NCBI RefSeq assembly: GCF_027213965.1
Contig: NZ_JAPWGX010000004.1
Coordinates: 186,001 to 250,000 of the forward strand
Reading direction: 5' to 3'
DNA length: 64,000 nucleotides
From: Maritalea porphyrae
Lineage (GTDB): Bacteria; Pseudomonadota; Alphaproteobacteria; Rhizobiales; Devosiaceae
Position 1 is the first letter of the stretch; every line of letters begins with the position of its first letter. The position numbers were made by a program, and so were the translations under genes. Below the pieces are notes generated by a model. It did not search any database. It saw nothing but the letters and a program-made list of their open reading frames with translations, and was not told where the DNA came from. Below, piece by piece: positions 26,863 to 36,563 of the stretch.

Positions 26863-27435
26863 ATGGAAGTGGGTGAACGACTTCGAAAACTTCGGACGTC
26901 AAATGGCTTGTCTCAGCGCAAACTCGCAAAAATGGCCGGTGTCACCAATGGTCTAATTTCGATGATTGAGCAGGGCCAAACCAGCCCATCTGTCGCCTCT
27001 CTCAAAAGGATTTTAGACGCCATACCCATGACGTTTTCCGAGTTTTTCAGCTTGGAGTATCCAGGTAGTGAAGAGGTTTTCTTTGAGGAAAGCCAGCTGC
27101 GTGAAATCAATCCCGTTCGGGTCTTTCGTGTCGACAATGCTTCCAACTCACTCGTTTCTCTTCGGCAAGTGGGGGACGCGTCAAAGCACTCCTTGCAAAT
27201 GTTGCACGAGACTTATGCACCGGGATCTGACACAGGGACCGAAATGTACAGCCATGAGGCCGAAGAGGCCGGAATTGTGATTTCGGGTGAAATTGAGATC
27301 ACGATCGGCGAACAAACAAAGACTTTGAAAAAGGGCGATGCCTATATTTTTGACAGCAGATTACCGCATCGTTTCAAAAATACTGGCGATGACGAATGCG
27401 TTATCGTTAGCGCCTGCACACCACCCTCATTCTAG
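26863..27435 (+). CDS. puuR: PuuR-like XRE/cupin transcriptional regulator
   Basis: 190 residues, the same length as E. coli PuuR. The N-terminal XRE helix-turn-helix (about 5-58, LSQRKLAKMAGVTNGLISMIEQ) is followed by a cupin domain (about 115-188) with YSHEAEEAGIVISGEIEITI, GDAYIFDSRLPHRF and the C-terminal VSACTPPSF, which closely follows the PuuR ending. PuuR represses putrescine-use genes and is released by putrescine. GGGAG precedes the ATG. It lies between the amine operon and convergent gabD/gabT, matching a role in polyamine or GABA control. Confidence 0.85.
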   Translation: MEVGERLRKLRTSNGLSQRKLAKMAGVTNGLISMIEQGQTSPSVASLKRILDAIPMTFSEFFSLEYPGSEEVFFEESQLREINPVRVFRVDNASNSLVSLRQVGDASKHSLQMLHETYAPGSDTGTEMYSHEAEEAGIVISGEIEITIGEQTKTLKKGDAYIFDSRLPHRFKNTGDDECVIVSACTPPSF

Positions 27436-27457
27436 TGATTGGTTTTTCCTGACGTAA

Positions 27458-28942
27458 TTAGGAAATGCCACCCAGACAGACGTATTTCATTTCCAAATAG
27501 TCATCGATGCCATATTTTGAGCCTTCGCGCCCTTGGCCTGACTGTTTGACGCCACCAAATGGTGCGAGCTCCGTTGAAATAAGTCCTGTATTCACCCCGA
27601 CCATACCGTATTCTAGCGCTTCTGCGACTTTCCAGACCTTTGATAGGTCCTTTGCATAAAAGTATGAAGCTAGTCCAAAAATGGTGTCGTTGGCTTGCTC
27701 GATAACCTCGTCAACGTTCTCAAATTTGAACAAGGGGGCAACGGGGCCAAACGTTTCTTGCGAAGCCACTGCCATTTCACGCGTCACATTTGCAAAAACC
27801 GTTGGTTCGAAAAATGTTCCGCCACGCGCGCTGCGTTTGCCGCCCGTCAAAAGCTTTGCGCCTTTTGCATGTGCATCTGCGACATGTTCTTCAACTTTTA
27901 CAACCGCAGCATTGTCGATAAGTGGGCCAGCGGTGACGCCGTCATCAAAGCCGTCACCAACTTTCATCGCATTAACCGCGACAACCAGTTTTTCGGCAAA
28001 GGCGTCATAGACCCCAGCTTGCACATAAATCCGATTTGCACATACGCAAGTCTGACCGTTGTTGCGGAATTTTGAAATCATCGCCCCTTCGACCGCCGCG
28101 TCCAGATCCGCGTCATCAAAAACGATAAATGGGGCATTCCCGCCAAGTTCCATGGAGGTTTTCATGATTTGGTCGGCGGACTGCTTCATCAGGATCCGAC
28201 CAACTTCAGTTGACCCAGTGAACGTTAGTTTGCGCACCTTGGGATTTGAGCAGAATTCTTCGCCAATTGCAGCACTGGATGAGGATGTAATGACGCTCAA
28301 CAAGCCTTCGGGCAGGCCTGCTCGCTCAGCAAGAATGGCCAGTGCCAAAGCTGAAAGGGGCGTTTGCTTTGCAGGCTTTGCAACGAATGCGCATCCAACA
28401 GCCAGAGCGGGGGCTACTTTTCGGGCGATCATTGCATTTGGAAAATTCCAAGGCGTTATGGACGCGACGACACCAACAGGTTGCTTGATGACCACTATTC
28501 GTTTGTCGGGCTGATGTCCTGGGATGATGTCGCCATAAACACGCTTTGCTTCTTCTGAGAACCATTCGATATAGCTGGCGCCGTAAAGAATTTCGCCTTT
28601 TGCCTCTGCAACCGGTTTGCCCATTTCTGCTGTTAAAATAGCTGCCAAGTCATCAGCATTTTCAACCAATAGATCGTACCATTTGCGCAATATGGCTGAA
28701 CGCTCTTTACCAGTCTTAGCTGCCCATGATTTCTGCGCAACAAAAGCGGCATCAATCGCGGACTTTGTCTCCTCGACACCCATGTCTGGCAAAGTAACAA
28801 TTACCTCTCCAGTTGAAGGGTTGGTGACGTCAAAAGTTTTGCCAGACGATGCCTTGGAAACCCATTTGCCAGCGATTGTCGCTTTATCGGTGAGCAGAGA
28901 GCGGTCTTTAAGACGGTTTGAAAGTGATGTTTTTACAGACAT
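27458..28942 (-). CDS. gabD: Succinate-semialdehyde dehydrogenase, NAD(P)+
   Basis: 494 residues, the normal family length. ALDH features: VASITPWNFPNAMIARKVAPAL, the glycine motif FTGSTEVGR, the catalytic base in ELGGNAP and the catalytic cysteine in NNGQTCVC, whose second cysteine position is typical of GabD. It oxidises succinate semialdehyde to succinate, the last step of GABA breakdown, though related PuuC-type roles on other amino-aldehydes are possible. It begins at the same base where gabT ends (1-bp overlap) and converges with the puuR-like gene 22 bp away. Confidence 0.92.
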   Translation of the reverse strand: MSVKTSLSNRLKDRSLLTDKATIAGKWVSKASSGKTFDVTNPSTGEVIVTLPDMGVEETKSAIDAAFVAQKSWAAKTGKERSAILRKWYDLLVENADDLAAILTAEMGKPVAEAKGEILYGASYIEWFSEEAKRVYGDIIPGHQPDKRIVVIKQPVGVVASITPWNFPNAMIARKVAPALAVGCAFVAKPAKQTPLSALALAILAERAGLPEGLLSVITSSSSAAIGEEFCSNPKVRKLTFTGSTEVGRILMKQSADQIMKTSMELGGNAPFIVFDDADLDAAVEGAMISKFRNNGQTCVCANRIYVQAGVYDAFAEKLVVAVNAMKVGDGFDDGVTAGPLIDNAAVVKVEEHVADAHAKGAKLLTGGKRSARGGTFFEPTVFANVTREMAVASQETFGPVAPLFKFENVDEVIEQANDTIFGLASYFYAKDLSKVWKVAEALEYGMVGVNTGLISTELAPFGGVKQSGQGREGSKYGIDDYLEMKYVCLGGIS

Positions 28943-30231
28943 TATTTTTTCCCCGCTTCAGAAGAGGCATGTTGCATGGCGGTTTCCAAAATATCGAGCG
29001 CTTCATTGAACACTTCATCTTGAATTGTAATTGGCGCAAGGAACCGGATGACGTTTCCATGGACGCCGCACGTTAGCAGGATCAGGCCCTGCTTTTGGGC
29101 ATTCATACGAACCGCATTTGCAAATTCGGCGCTGGGCAGTCCGGTCTTGACGTCATTGAATTCGACGGCGTTCATGAATCCGGGCCCGCGGATGTCTACC
29201 ATTTCAGGTACGGCGTTTCGTAATTTTTCCAAGCGCTGCTTAAGCTTTTTGCCTAGAGTGTTCGCGCGCTCGCACAATTGTTCGTCCTCAATAACGTCCA
29301 ATACCGCATGTGCGGCTGCGATGCCTAGTGGGTTGCCACCATAGGTTCCGCCCAAGCCCCCAGGCTTCGGTGCGTCCATAACTTCTTTTCGACCTGTAAC
29401 GGCTGCCAGAGGGAACCCGCCGGCCAAGCTTTTGGCCATCGTGGTAATATCTGCGGCAATCGCGTGATGGTTCATAGCAAACATTTTGCCGGTACGGGCA
29501 AACCCGGTTTGCACCTCGTCAGCAATAAGCAGAATGCCGTGACGATCACAAAGTTCACGTAGTTTTTCCATAAACGCAGGCGGCGCTTCATAAAAGCCAC
29601 CTTCGCCTTGAATGGGTTCAAGAATGATCGCTGCAACCCTTGATGGGTCAACATCAGCTTTAAATAGCGTTTCGATTGCTGCCAGTGAATCTTCAACCGT
29701 TACGCCGTGCAATGGCACCGGGAATGGAGCGTGAAATATGTCATTCAACATTGACCCAAAGCCCAGCTTGTAAGGGGCAACTTTGCCGGTCAGTGACATT
29801 CCCATGAATGTGCGCCCATGAAAGCCACCTGAAAAGGCAATGATTGCATTTCGACCAGTTGCTGCTCTGGCAATTTTTACCGCGTTTTCCACGGCTTCAG
29901 CACCAGTGGAAACAAACACTGTTTTCTTTTCAAAGTTGCCCGGCACAATAGCATTGAGCCGTTCGGCAAGCCGAACATAGTTTTCATATGGCAAAACTTG
30001 ATGACATGTGTGCGTAAACTTATCCAATTGCTCTTTCACAGCAGCAATTACTTTGGGATGACGGTGCCCAGTGTTAAGGACAGCGATCCCTGACGAAAAA
30101 TCGATATAGCGGTTTCCCTCAACGTCCCATATTTCGGAGTTTTGGGCGCGGTCAGCATAGATTTGAGTCATCATGCCAATCCCTTGGGAGATGGCCTCGT
30201 TTTTTCGTGCTGAAATGTCACAATTTAGCAT
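28942..30231 (-). CDS. gabT: 4-aminobutyrate-2-oxoglutarate aminotransferase
   Basis: 429 residues, class III aminotransferase. Markers: SGIAVLNTGHRHPKV, FVSTGAEAVENAVKIAR, AFSGGFHGRT, LIADEVQTGFARTG and the PLP-lysine segment TMAKSLAGGFPLAAV. The best match in layout is GabT/PuuE, giving succinate semialdehyde from GABA. First gene of a gabT-gabD pair with a 1-bp overlap. Together with PuuR and the nearby decarboxylase operon it would end a putrescine or agmatine degradation route, although no putrescine oxidase or gamma-glutamylputrescine enzyme is adjacent. Confidence 0.93.
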   Translation of the reverse strand: MLNCDISARKNEAISQGIGMMTQIYADRAQNSEIWDVEGNRYIDFSSGIAVLNTGHRHPKVIAAVKEQLDKFTHTCHQVLPYENYVRLAERLNAIVPGNFEKKTVFVSTGAEAVENAVKIARAATGRNAIIAFSGGFHGRTFMGMSLTGKVAPYKLGFGSMLNDIFHAPFPVPLHGVTVEDSLAAIETLFKADVDPSRVAAIILEPIQGEGGFYEAPPAFMEKLRELCDRHGILLIADEVQTGFARTGKMFAMNHHAIAADITTMAKSLAGGFPLAAVTGRKEVMDAPKPGGLGGTYGGNPLGIAAAHAVLDVIEDEQLCERANTLGKKLKQRLEKLRNAVPEMVDIRGPGFMNAVEFNDVKTGLPSAEFANAVRMNAQKQGLILLTCGVHGNVIRFLAPITIQDEVFNEALDILETAMQHASSEAGKK

Positions 30232-30351
30232 TGCATCGGTCTCTTTGCTTACGTTTAGGGATGGTGTTTATTATTTTAAACAGTCTCTGGGCGGTTTTCC
30301 AAGTGTTTTTTTCAAAGCAGTGAGATTGGGTATTCTGGTCGGTGTGGGATG

Positions 30352-31254
30352 CTAGTTTGCTTCTGCAATAAATGGTTTCAAGCTGTTCTGAAATGCTTCA
30401 ATAAAATCGAGAACCAAAAGTGATCGATTGCCAGCCAAAGGTCGCAATATGGATAATTTATGTTCTAGATTGGGGCTGAACGGACGGATTATAATGCCGC
30501 GATCTGCATATTGAGCTGCGTCAAGTGCACTTACAATTGAGGCGCCGTGGCCTTCACCAACAATAGTGCAGGCTGCCGTGAACTGACGGACTTCAATCCA
30601 GGAGTTCATCCGTGCGCCATCTTGCGTAAAACTTTGTGTTAAAGCCACGTTGAAGGGACTGTCCCGGCGGGTGTGGACCATTTTTTCATTTTCTAGATCC
30701 TTCGGAGAAATCGTGTCTTTGGCGCCCAACGGGTGACCTTTTGGCAAGATGCAGACGGTTTTGATCGAAATGTCTGTGCGCTCCGTGGCAGGGTGGCCAG
30801 AAAATCCGTCTGTAATACCACAGTCATATTGCTGACCAATAATCCACTCAAGGATTCGCTCTGGGCGATCGGGTTCCAGGGTCAAAGTGACCCCTGGTCG
30901 GTTATCCAAAAACTCAGTGAGAACCCTTGGAAGGTGACTGGTGGCAAAACCCGGCAGGCACGCGATGCGCAAATGACCTGCTGTGCGTTCTTTCAGATCG
31001 CGTCTTAGGTCTTCAAGATGATCAAGGCTTTCAAAAACACGGGAAACCTCGGTCAGCATATAACGTGCTTCACTGGTGGGGGTAAGGATGCCACTTTTTC
31101 TTTCGAACAGTTCAAAGCCGATGGCTGTTGAAAAATCTGCCAGCAATCTGCTCACTGCAGGTTGTGAAACGCCTAAAGATTTTGCAGCTCTGGTCACGGA
31201 ACCCGTTTTGGCTGTGGCTTGGAACGCTTCGAGCTGTCTTAGTTTGAATTTCAA
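30352..31254 (-). CDS. LysR-family regulator divergent from ugpB
   Basis: 300 residues. Winged helix-turn-helix at the N-terminus (about 1-60; RQLEAFQATAKTGSVTRAAKSLGVSQPAVSR is the family hallmark, split here) and an effector-binding domain of two lobes (about 90-295). The effector is unknown. It is divergently transcribed from ugpB, with a perfect 15-bp palindrome between them, so it most likely controls the ugp operon and itself. This differs from PhoB/CRP control known in E. coli. Confidence 0.9.
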   Translation of the reverse strand: MKFKLRQLEAFQATAKTGSVTRAAKSLGVSQPAVSRLLADFSTAIGFELFERKSGILTPTSEARYMLTEVSRVFESLDHLEDLRRDLKERTAGHLRIACLPGFATSHLPRVLTEFLDNRPGVTLTLEPDRPERILEWIIGQQYDCGITDGFSGHPATERTDISIKTVCILPKGHPLGAKDTISPKDLENEKMVHTRRDSPFNVALTQSFTQDGARMNSWIEVRQFTAACTIVGEGHGASIVSALDAAQYADRGIIIRPFSPNLEHKLSILRPLAGNRSLLVLDFIEAFQNSLKPFIAEAN

Positions 31255-31294
31255 TGACTTACTCCAATTTCACCCTTATGATTTGCCCTTGAAT

Positions 31295-31309
31295 ATAACA
31301 TTATGTTAT
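31295..31309. promoter_or_regulatory. LysR-type palindromic operator (ATAACAT-T-ATGTTAT)
   Basis: A perfect inverted repeat with one central base in the 137-bp gap between the divergent lysR and ugpB genes. It has the T-N11-A form expected of LysR-type sites. No Pho box (direct repeats of CTGTCAT type) was seen in the same gap. Confidence 0.65.
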
Positions 31310-31391
31310 GAAATTGGCAAAAAAAATCTGCTTGCGTTATTCTTTTTGTTGGATAATGCTATGGCCTTAATTTGCTATCTGGGAGGATAGA

Positions 31392-32693
31392 ATGGCATTA
31401 AGAACTCTTCTTTTGGCGACAACTGCACTTACACTCGGAGCTAACTCAGCGTCTGCACAAACTGAAATTCAGTGGTGGCACGCAATGGGCGGTACCAATG
31501 GTGAGCGCGTTGACAAAATCGCGACGGACTTCAACGCTACTCAAACTGAGTACAAAGTTGTCCCTGTATATAAAGGCAATTACACAGAGACCATGACTGC
31601 AGCGATTGCTGCTTTCCGTGCAGGTCAGCAGCCGCACCTAGTACAGGTGTTTGAAGTTGGTACGGCAACAATGATGGCTGCAAAAGGCGCAATTTATCCT
31701 GTTGAACAGCTCATGGCTGATGCGGGCGAGCCTTTTGACAAGTCTGATTATCTACCAGCGGTTATTTCTTACTACCAAACGCCAGAAGGCGAACTGTTGT
31801 CGATGCCGTTTAACAGCTCGACGCCAGTTATGTGGTACAACGCAGACGCGCTAGAAGCGGCTGGGGTTGAGCCACCAAAAACTTGGGATGATGTGAAAAC
31901 GGCGGCCAAGGCACTCGTTGACAATGGAATGGCATGCGGCCTTTCTTTTGGTTGGCAGTCTTGGGTGATGGTTGAGAACTTCTCCTCTTGGCACAACCTA
32001 CCAATGGGTACCAAGGAAAACGGTTTTGCCGGGTTCGACACGGAGTTTACCTTCAACAATGATCAGGTGATCAACCGTTTGGCGGATATCGCGTCCATGG
32101 GCGCTGACAAGCAATTTGTTTATGGGGGGCGTCGCGGAGATAGTTTGCCTTTGTTCACCAATGGTGAATGTGGCATGTGGATGAATTCATCTGCCTATTA
32201 TGGTTCAATTAAGAGCCAAGCGACATTCAACTTTGGCCAAACCATGTTGCCTTTGGACACGGATGTTGCTGATGCGCCGCAAAACTCTATCATTGGTGGT
32301 GCAACATTGTGGGCGCTGGCTGGTCACGAAGACGAAGAATATAAAGGGCTAGCGAAGTTTCTAACCTATATGTCTTCTGCTGACGTGCAAGCTTGGTGGC
32401 ACCAAGAAACGGGTTATGTGCCGATCACGAAAGCGGCCGCTGAGTTGAGCAAGAGCCAGGGGTTCTATGAAGCCAACCCTGGTACCGACACTGCAATTAA
32501 ACAGCTTAGCCTGAATGAGCCAACACCCAATTCACGTGGCATTCGCTTTGGTAACTTCGTGCAAGTGCGCGATGTGATCAATGAAGAAATGGAAGCGCTT
32601 TGGGGCGGCGAAAAAACTGCGAAGGAAGCAATGGACACCGCTGTAAAACGCGGCAACGAATTGCTTCGACGCTTCGAGCGTTCGGTGAAGTAA
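31392..32693 (+). CDS. ugpB: Glycerol-3-phosphate ABC transporter, periplasmic binding protein
   Basis: 433 residues with a signal peptide (cut after ANSASA, about residue 22). Family features include IQWWHAMGGTNGERVDKIATDFN at the mature N-terminus (read in two parts), the GNYTETM loop, MPFNSSTPVMWYN and the late NSRGIRFGNFVQVRDVINEE. UgpB binds sn-glycerol-3-phosphate and glycerophosphodiesters. GGGAGGA precedes the ATG. A hairpin follows the stop codon, which commonly limits downstream transcript and gives more binding protein than permease. Confidence 0.95.
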   Translation: MALRTLLLATTALTLGANSASAQTEIQWWHAMGGTNGERVDKIATDFNATQTEYKVVPVYKGNYTETMTAAIAAFRAGQQPHLVQVFEVGTATMMAAKGAIYPVEQLMADAGEPFDKSDYLPAVISYYQTPEGELLSMPFNSSTPVMWYNADALEAAGVEPPKTWDDVKTAAKALVDNGMACGLSFGWQSWVMVENFSSWHNLPMGTKENGFAGFDTEFTFNNDQVINRLADIASMGADKQFVYGGRRGDSLPLFTNGECGMWMNSSAYYGSIKSQATFNFGQTMLPLDTDVADAPQNSIIGGATLWALAGHEDEEYKGLAKFLTYMSSADVQAWWHQETGYVPITKAAAELSKSQGFYEANPGTDTAIKQLSLNEPTPNSRGIRFGNFVQVRDVINEEMEALWGGEKTAKEAMDTAVKRGNELLRRFERSVK

Positions 32694-32714
32694 CTTAATA
32701 GTCCAATTAAACTG

Positions 32715-32741
32715 GGTCCGGCGACAATTGGTCGCCGGGCC
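32715..32741 (+). terminator. Intercistronic hairpin after ugpB
   Basis: Stem GGTCCGGCGAC / GTCGCCGGGCC with loop AATTG; one mispair near the base. There is no T run, so it is more likely an mRNA-stabilising or attenuating stem than a full terminator between ugpB and ugpA. Confidence 0.7.
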
Positions 32742-32773
32742 TATCTGAAACGCTTTCTCATTGAGAGGCAATA

Positions 32774-33655
32774 ATGCTCAAGCGCGTTCATTTTCAATCG
32801 TCGATATTGCCCTACCTGCTGGTCGCCCCACAGATTGTCATCACTCTGGTGTTTTTCATTTGGCCGGCCAGTCAAGCCGTTTATCAATCATTTTTGATTG
32901 AAGACGCCTTTGGCCTTTCGACCGAGTTTGTGTGGTTTGAAAACTTTGAATATTTGTTCGGCGATGAACTATATTTGGATAGTTTTTTGCGAACGCTTTT
33001 CTTTTCGGCTGCCGTTGCTTTTATGTCCATGTCATTTGCGCTCATTCTGGCGGGCTTTGCAGATCGTGTTGTGCGCGGCGCAACAACATACCGCACGTTG
33101 TTGATTTGGCCCTATGCAGTTGCTCCGGTTTTAGCGGGTGCGCTCTGGGTGTTTATGTTTAATCCTACCCTTGGCATTTTTCCTTATTTTTTGGGCTTTC
33201 TGGGGTATGACTGGAACCATTATTTGAATGGAAACCAAGCAATGTTGCTGGTCATAATGGCCGCGGCATGGAAGCAGGTTGCCTATAATTTTCTATTCTA
33301 TTTGGCTGCGATGCAGGCCATACCGCGCTCCATAATTGAAGCGGGTGCGATCGATGGCGCACGACCGCTCAGGAGGTTCTGGACGTTGATCTTCCCTCTG
33401 GTCTCGCCCACGACGTTCTTTTTGCTGGTCATCAACGCGGTGTATGCCTTCTTTGATACATTTGGGATTATCCACGCGGTAACTCAGGGCGGTCCGGCAA
33501 ATTCAACCACGATTTTGGTCTATAAGGTTTTCAACGACGGATTTGTGGGGCTCGATCTTGGCGGGTCTGCTGCTCAATCGGTCATTCTAATGTTCCTAGT
33601 CATCGTGATGACCTTCATCCAATTCCGCTACATCGAAAACAAGGTTGAGTATTAA
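32774..33655 (+). CDS. ugpA: Glycerol-3-phosphate ABC transporter permease
   Basis: 293 residues, about six membrane helices. The EAA loop that docks the ATPase is present: [23 protein letters not shown]. It pairs with UgpE to form the channel. Its stop overlaps the ugpE ATG by 1 base (TAATG), so translation is coupled. Confidence 0.95.
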   Translation: MLKRVHFQSSILPYLLVAPQIVITLVFFIWPASQAVYQSFLIEDAFGLSTEFVWFENFEYLFGDELYLDSFLRTLFFSAAVAFMSMSFALILAGFADRVVRGATTYRTLLIWPYAVAPVLAGALWVFMFNPTLGIFPYFLGFLGYDWNHYLNGNQAMLLVIMAAAWKQVAYNFLFYLAAMQAIPRSIIEAGAIDGARPLRRFWTLIFPLVSPTTFFLLVINAVYAFFDTFGIIHAVTQGGPANSTTILVYKVFNDGFVGLDLGGSAAQSVILMFLVIVMTFIQFRYIENKVEY

Positions 33656-34506
33656 TGGTTGAGAACCGTCCAATATTGAACATTGTCACCCATCTTGTTT
33701 TGATCTTGGGAGTTGCCATTGTTGCACTACCGATCTGGATAACCTTTGTGGCGTCGACGCACGAAGAAACGCGCATGCTGCAAGCGCCTTTGCCTTTGTT
33801 GCCGGGTGGGTTTTTCGTCGAAAACTTCAAGCAAACCTTTTTTGGGTCAGGTCTGTCAGGATCTCAATCCGCTCCCGTGTGGCGTATGCTTCTCAATAGC
33901 TTGTCCATGGCATTGATGATCGCTTTTGGAAAAATCTCGATCTCGCTGCTTTCGGCATTTGCGATTGTATATTTCAAGTTTCCGTTCCGCATGGGCTTTT
34001 TCTGGATGATTTTCATCACACTGATGTTGCCTGTTGAGGTTCGCATTTTACCAACATTTGAGGTGGTGGCTGACCTAGGGTTATTGAACAGCTATTGGGG
34101 TTTATCCGTGCCGCTGATCGCATCTGCGACGGCAACCTTTATGTTTCGGCAGGTGTTCTTGACCATCCCGGATGAAATGCTTGAGAGCGCGCGCATAGAC
34201 GGTGCAAAGCCCATGCAGTTTTTTTGGGATATATTGCTGCCCTTGAGCCGCACCAATATCGCTGCACTGTTCGTTATTCTGTTCATTTACGGCTGGAACC
34301 AATATTTGTGGCCGCTTTTGATCACAACGGACACAGATATGACCACGATTGTGATGAGCATCAAGCAAATGCTTGAAGCGGCAGAACAATCGCCGCAATG
34401 GAACATCATTATGATGACTGCACTTTTGGCGATGCTGCCGCCGGTCTTTGTGGTGGTCGCAATGCAAAAGCTCTTCGTCAAGGGCCTCACCGAGACGGAC
34501 AAGTAG
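33655..34506 (+). CDS. ugpE: Glycerol-3-phosphate ABC transporter permease
   Basis: 283 residues, about six membrane helices, with EAA loop MLESARIDGAKPMQFFWDILLPL. Partner of UgpA. The gene starts in the stop of ugpA and ends 9 bp before the ATPase gene. Confidence 0.95.
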   Translation: MVENRPILNIVTHLVLILGVAIVALPIWITFVASTHEETRMLQAPLPLLPGGFFVENFKQTFFGSGLSGSQSAPVWRMLLNSLSMALMIAFGKISISLLSAFAIVYFKFPFRMGFFWMIFITLMLPVEVRILPTFEVVADLGLLNSYWGLSVPLIASATATFMFRQVFLTIPDEMLESARIDGAKPMQFFWDILLPLSRTNIAALFVILFIYGWNQYLWPLLITTDTDMTTIVMSIKQMLEAAEQSPQWNIIMMTALLAMLPPVFVVVAMQKLFVKGLTETDK

Positions 34507-34515
34507 GAAGAAACT

Positions 34516-35571
34516 ATGGCATCAATTGTTTTAAAAGACCTTGTGAAAAACTACGGCAAAGTCGAAGTGTTGCACAAAGTTACGGGTCAGTTTGAGGATG
34601 GCGAGTTTATTGTGATTGTCGGCCCATCTGGGTGCGGAAAATCCACGTTGTTGCGCATGGTTGCGGGGTTGGAAACCGTTTCAGGTGGCGAGATTTACAT
34701 CGGTGACAAATTGGTCAACGACCTTGAGCCGGCCGACCGTGATATCGCCATGGTATTTCAAAACTACGCGCTTTATCCGCATATGAGTGTGCGCGAAAAC
34801 ATGGCCTATGGCCTCAAAATCCGCAAACTCTCCAAGGTCGAAATCAACAAGCGGGTTGATGAGGCAGCCGACATTTTGGAAATCAAGGACTACCTTGATC
34901 GAAAACCCCGTCAGCTATCGGGCGGGCAGCGCCAGCGCGTGGCGATGGGACGGGCGATTGTGCGGGACCCACAGGTGTTTCTGTTTGATGAGCCATTGTC
35001 GAACCTTGATGCTAAACTGCGCGTGCAAATGCGCTTAGAAATACGAAAGCTACAGCGCCGACTGGGCGTTACCTCAATTTATGTAACGCATGACCAAGTG
35101 GAAGCTATGACATTGGGTGACCGTTTGATGGTGCTCAATGGTGGTTATGTGGAACAATTCGGCACGCCAATTGATTTATATGATCGCCCCGCGTCCGTTT
35201 TTGTTGCTGGCTTTATTGGCAGCCCAGCAATGAACTTTTTGAAGGCGAAAACCATTGGCGGCAATGTTGAGTTGAGCAATGGCACGCGGCTAAAAACAAA
35301 TACAAAGCTTGATTTAGATTTGACGCTTGGCATTCGCCCTGAGCACTTGGTTGCCGACCCAAATGGGGTGATAGAGCTTGAAACAGAAATGTTTGAACAG
35401 CTTGGTGCAACAACTCTGGTGCATGGTCGGTTGGCGGGCAGCGGGGAACAGTTGGTCGCCAGCATGCCTGGGCATGTGGCGCAAGAGCCTGGTTCTATTA
35501 TGAAATTTGGCGCGAACGCCGACGCATTGCATATGTTTGATGCTGCTAGCGGCAAGCGACTGGAGCAATAA
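34516..35571 (+). CDS. ugpC: Glycerol-3-phosphate ABC transporter ATPase
   Basis: 351 residues. Walker [12 protein letters not shown], signature [15 protein letters not shown], Walker [13 protein letters not shown], His-loop [10 protein letters not shown]; a C-terminal TOBE/MalK-like regulatory domain follows (about 235-351). MalK-type ATPases of this class can serve more than one sugar-type importer. Here the order ugpBAEC and the 1-base overlap with the phosphodiesterase gene fix the assignment. Confidence 0.95.
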   Translation: MASIVLKDLVKNYGKVEVLHKVTGQFEDGEFIVIVGPSGCGKSTLLRMVAGLETVSGGEIYIGDKLVNDLEPADRDIAMVFQNYALYPHMSVRENMAYGLKIRKLSKVEINKRVDEAADILEIKDYLDRKPRQLSGGQRQRVAMGRAIVRDPQVFLFDEPLSNLDAKLRVQMRLEIRKLQRRLGVTSIYVTHDQVEAMTLGDRLMVLNGGYVEQFGTPIDLYDRPASVFVAGFIGSPAMNFLKAKTIGGNVELSNGTRLKTNTKLDLDLTLGIRPEHLVADPNGVIELETEMFEQLGATTLVHGRLAGSGEQLVASMPGHVAQEPGSIMKFGANADALHMFDAASGKRLEQ

Positions 35572-36560
35572 TGTCCCAATCTCAACTCGATGCATTTCGC
35601 GGGGGCGATCGCTTGGTGCGCATTATTGGGCACCGGGGTGCGCGCGGTATTATGCCTGAAAACACCATGGTGGGATTTGAGTGGACACTGCGCATGGGCG
35701 TTGGCGCGCTGGAATTCGATGTGCTTTTGACCAAGGACGACATTCCAGTAATCGTTCACAATCATCAACTTACGTCCTCCACGACGCGGGATCAGGATGG
35801 GCAATGGTTGCGTGACCAGGAACCCACGATTTGTGATCTGACTTATGCAGAAATTTGTGGGTTCGATGTGGGGGGAATTGATAGCCGGAGTGCCTATGGG
35901 CAGCGGTTTCCCGATCAGGCGTTCTTGAGCCACATACGGGTGCCGCGCCTTGTCGATCTGTTGGAATTGGTTGCCCGTCCGTGTTTTGCAAAAACGGCAC
36001 TTATGCTGGAGATTAAATCAGACCCCAAAGCTGAACAGCCAGGTGTTGCCCGCATAAATACTGTTAAACGGGTCGTTGATGCTGTGCGCAATACGGGTCT
36101 GTCCCATCGCACGATTTTGCATAGTTTTGACTGGGACATATTGGCAGAATGTCAAAGACAAGCACCTGATATGCCGGCTTCGTTTCTGACACAGATGCCA
36201 GAGAACGAGGACGATGCGGGGGAGGATTCGGCGCTTGGTTTCGGTGCAGAATTGAGAAAAGCGAGATCAATACCTGAACTCGTCGCAAAAGCTGGCGGTG
36301 AGCTGTGGTGCCCTTATGTCAAGGACATTAATGCCCAAGACATTGCTCGTGCGAAAGAGCTGGGCCTGCTGGTGGTGACGTGGACAGTCAACGAAATTGA
36401 TGACATTAACCAAGCCATTGAACTTGGCGTGGATGGCATTGTTTCAGACTATCCCGGTCGTGTGCAACATGCATTGTTGTCGCGTGATTATCATTGGTTG
36501 CCGACACTGCAAGATAAAGAGCCGCACGCGCGCCGTTTTCCGGAATCGGCGACGGTGTAG
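35571..36560 (+). CDS. ugpQ: Glycerophosphodiester phosphodiesterase, UgpQ-like
   Basis: 329 residues, a GDPD TIM barrel. The catalytic N-terminal motif is present: IGHRGARGIMPENT with the HR and H-H pair (VIVHNHQL), then E-x-D metal ligands in LEFDVLL and LEIKSD. It releases glycerol-3-phosphate and an alcohol from imported diesters. The E. coli enzyme is cytoplasmic, and no signal peptide is visible here. It is longer than the roughly 250-residue E. coli UgpQ because of inserted loops (about 100-150 and 205-225). It lies directly in the ugp operon and is followed by a phosphate carrier after 3 bp. Confidence 0.92.
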   Translation: MSQSQLDAFRGGDRLVRIIGHRGARGIMPENTMVGFEWTLRMGVGALEFDVLLTKDDIPVIVHNHQLTSSTTRDQDGQWLRDQEPTICDLTYAEICGFDVGGIDSRSAYGQRFPDQAFLSHIRVPRLVDLLELVARPCFAKTALMLEIKSDPKAEQPGVARINTVKRVVDAVRNTGLSHRTILHSFDWDILAECQRQAPDMPASFLTQMPENEDDAGEDSALGFGAELRKARSIPELVAKAGGELWCPYVKDINAQDIARAKELGLLVVTWTVNEIDDINQAIELGVDGIVSDYPGRVQHALLSRDYHWLPTLQDKEPHARRFPESATV

Positions 36561-36563
36561 CCA

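Noticed and set aside
31255-31391. Pho box for ugp
   Set aside because: No pair of CTGTCAT-like direct repeats is visible; the palindrome found is of LysR type.
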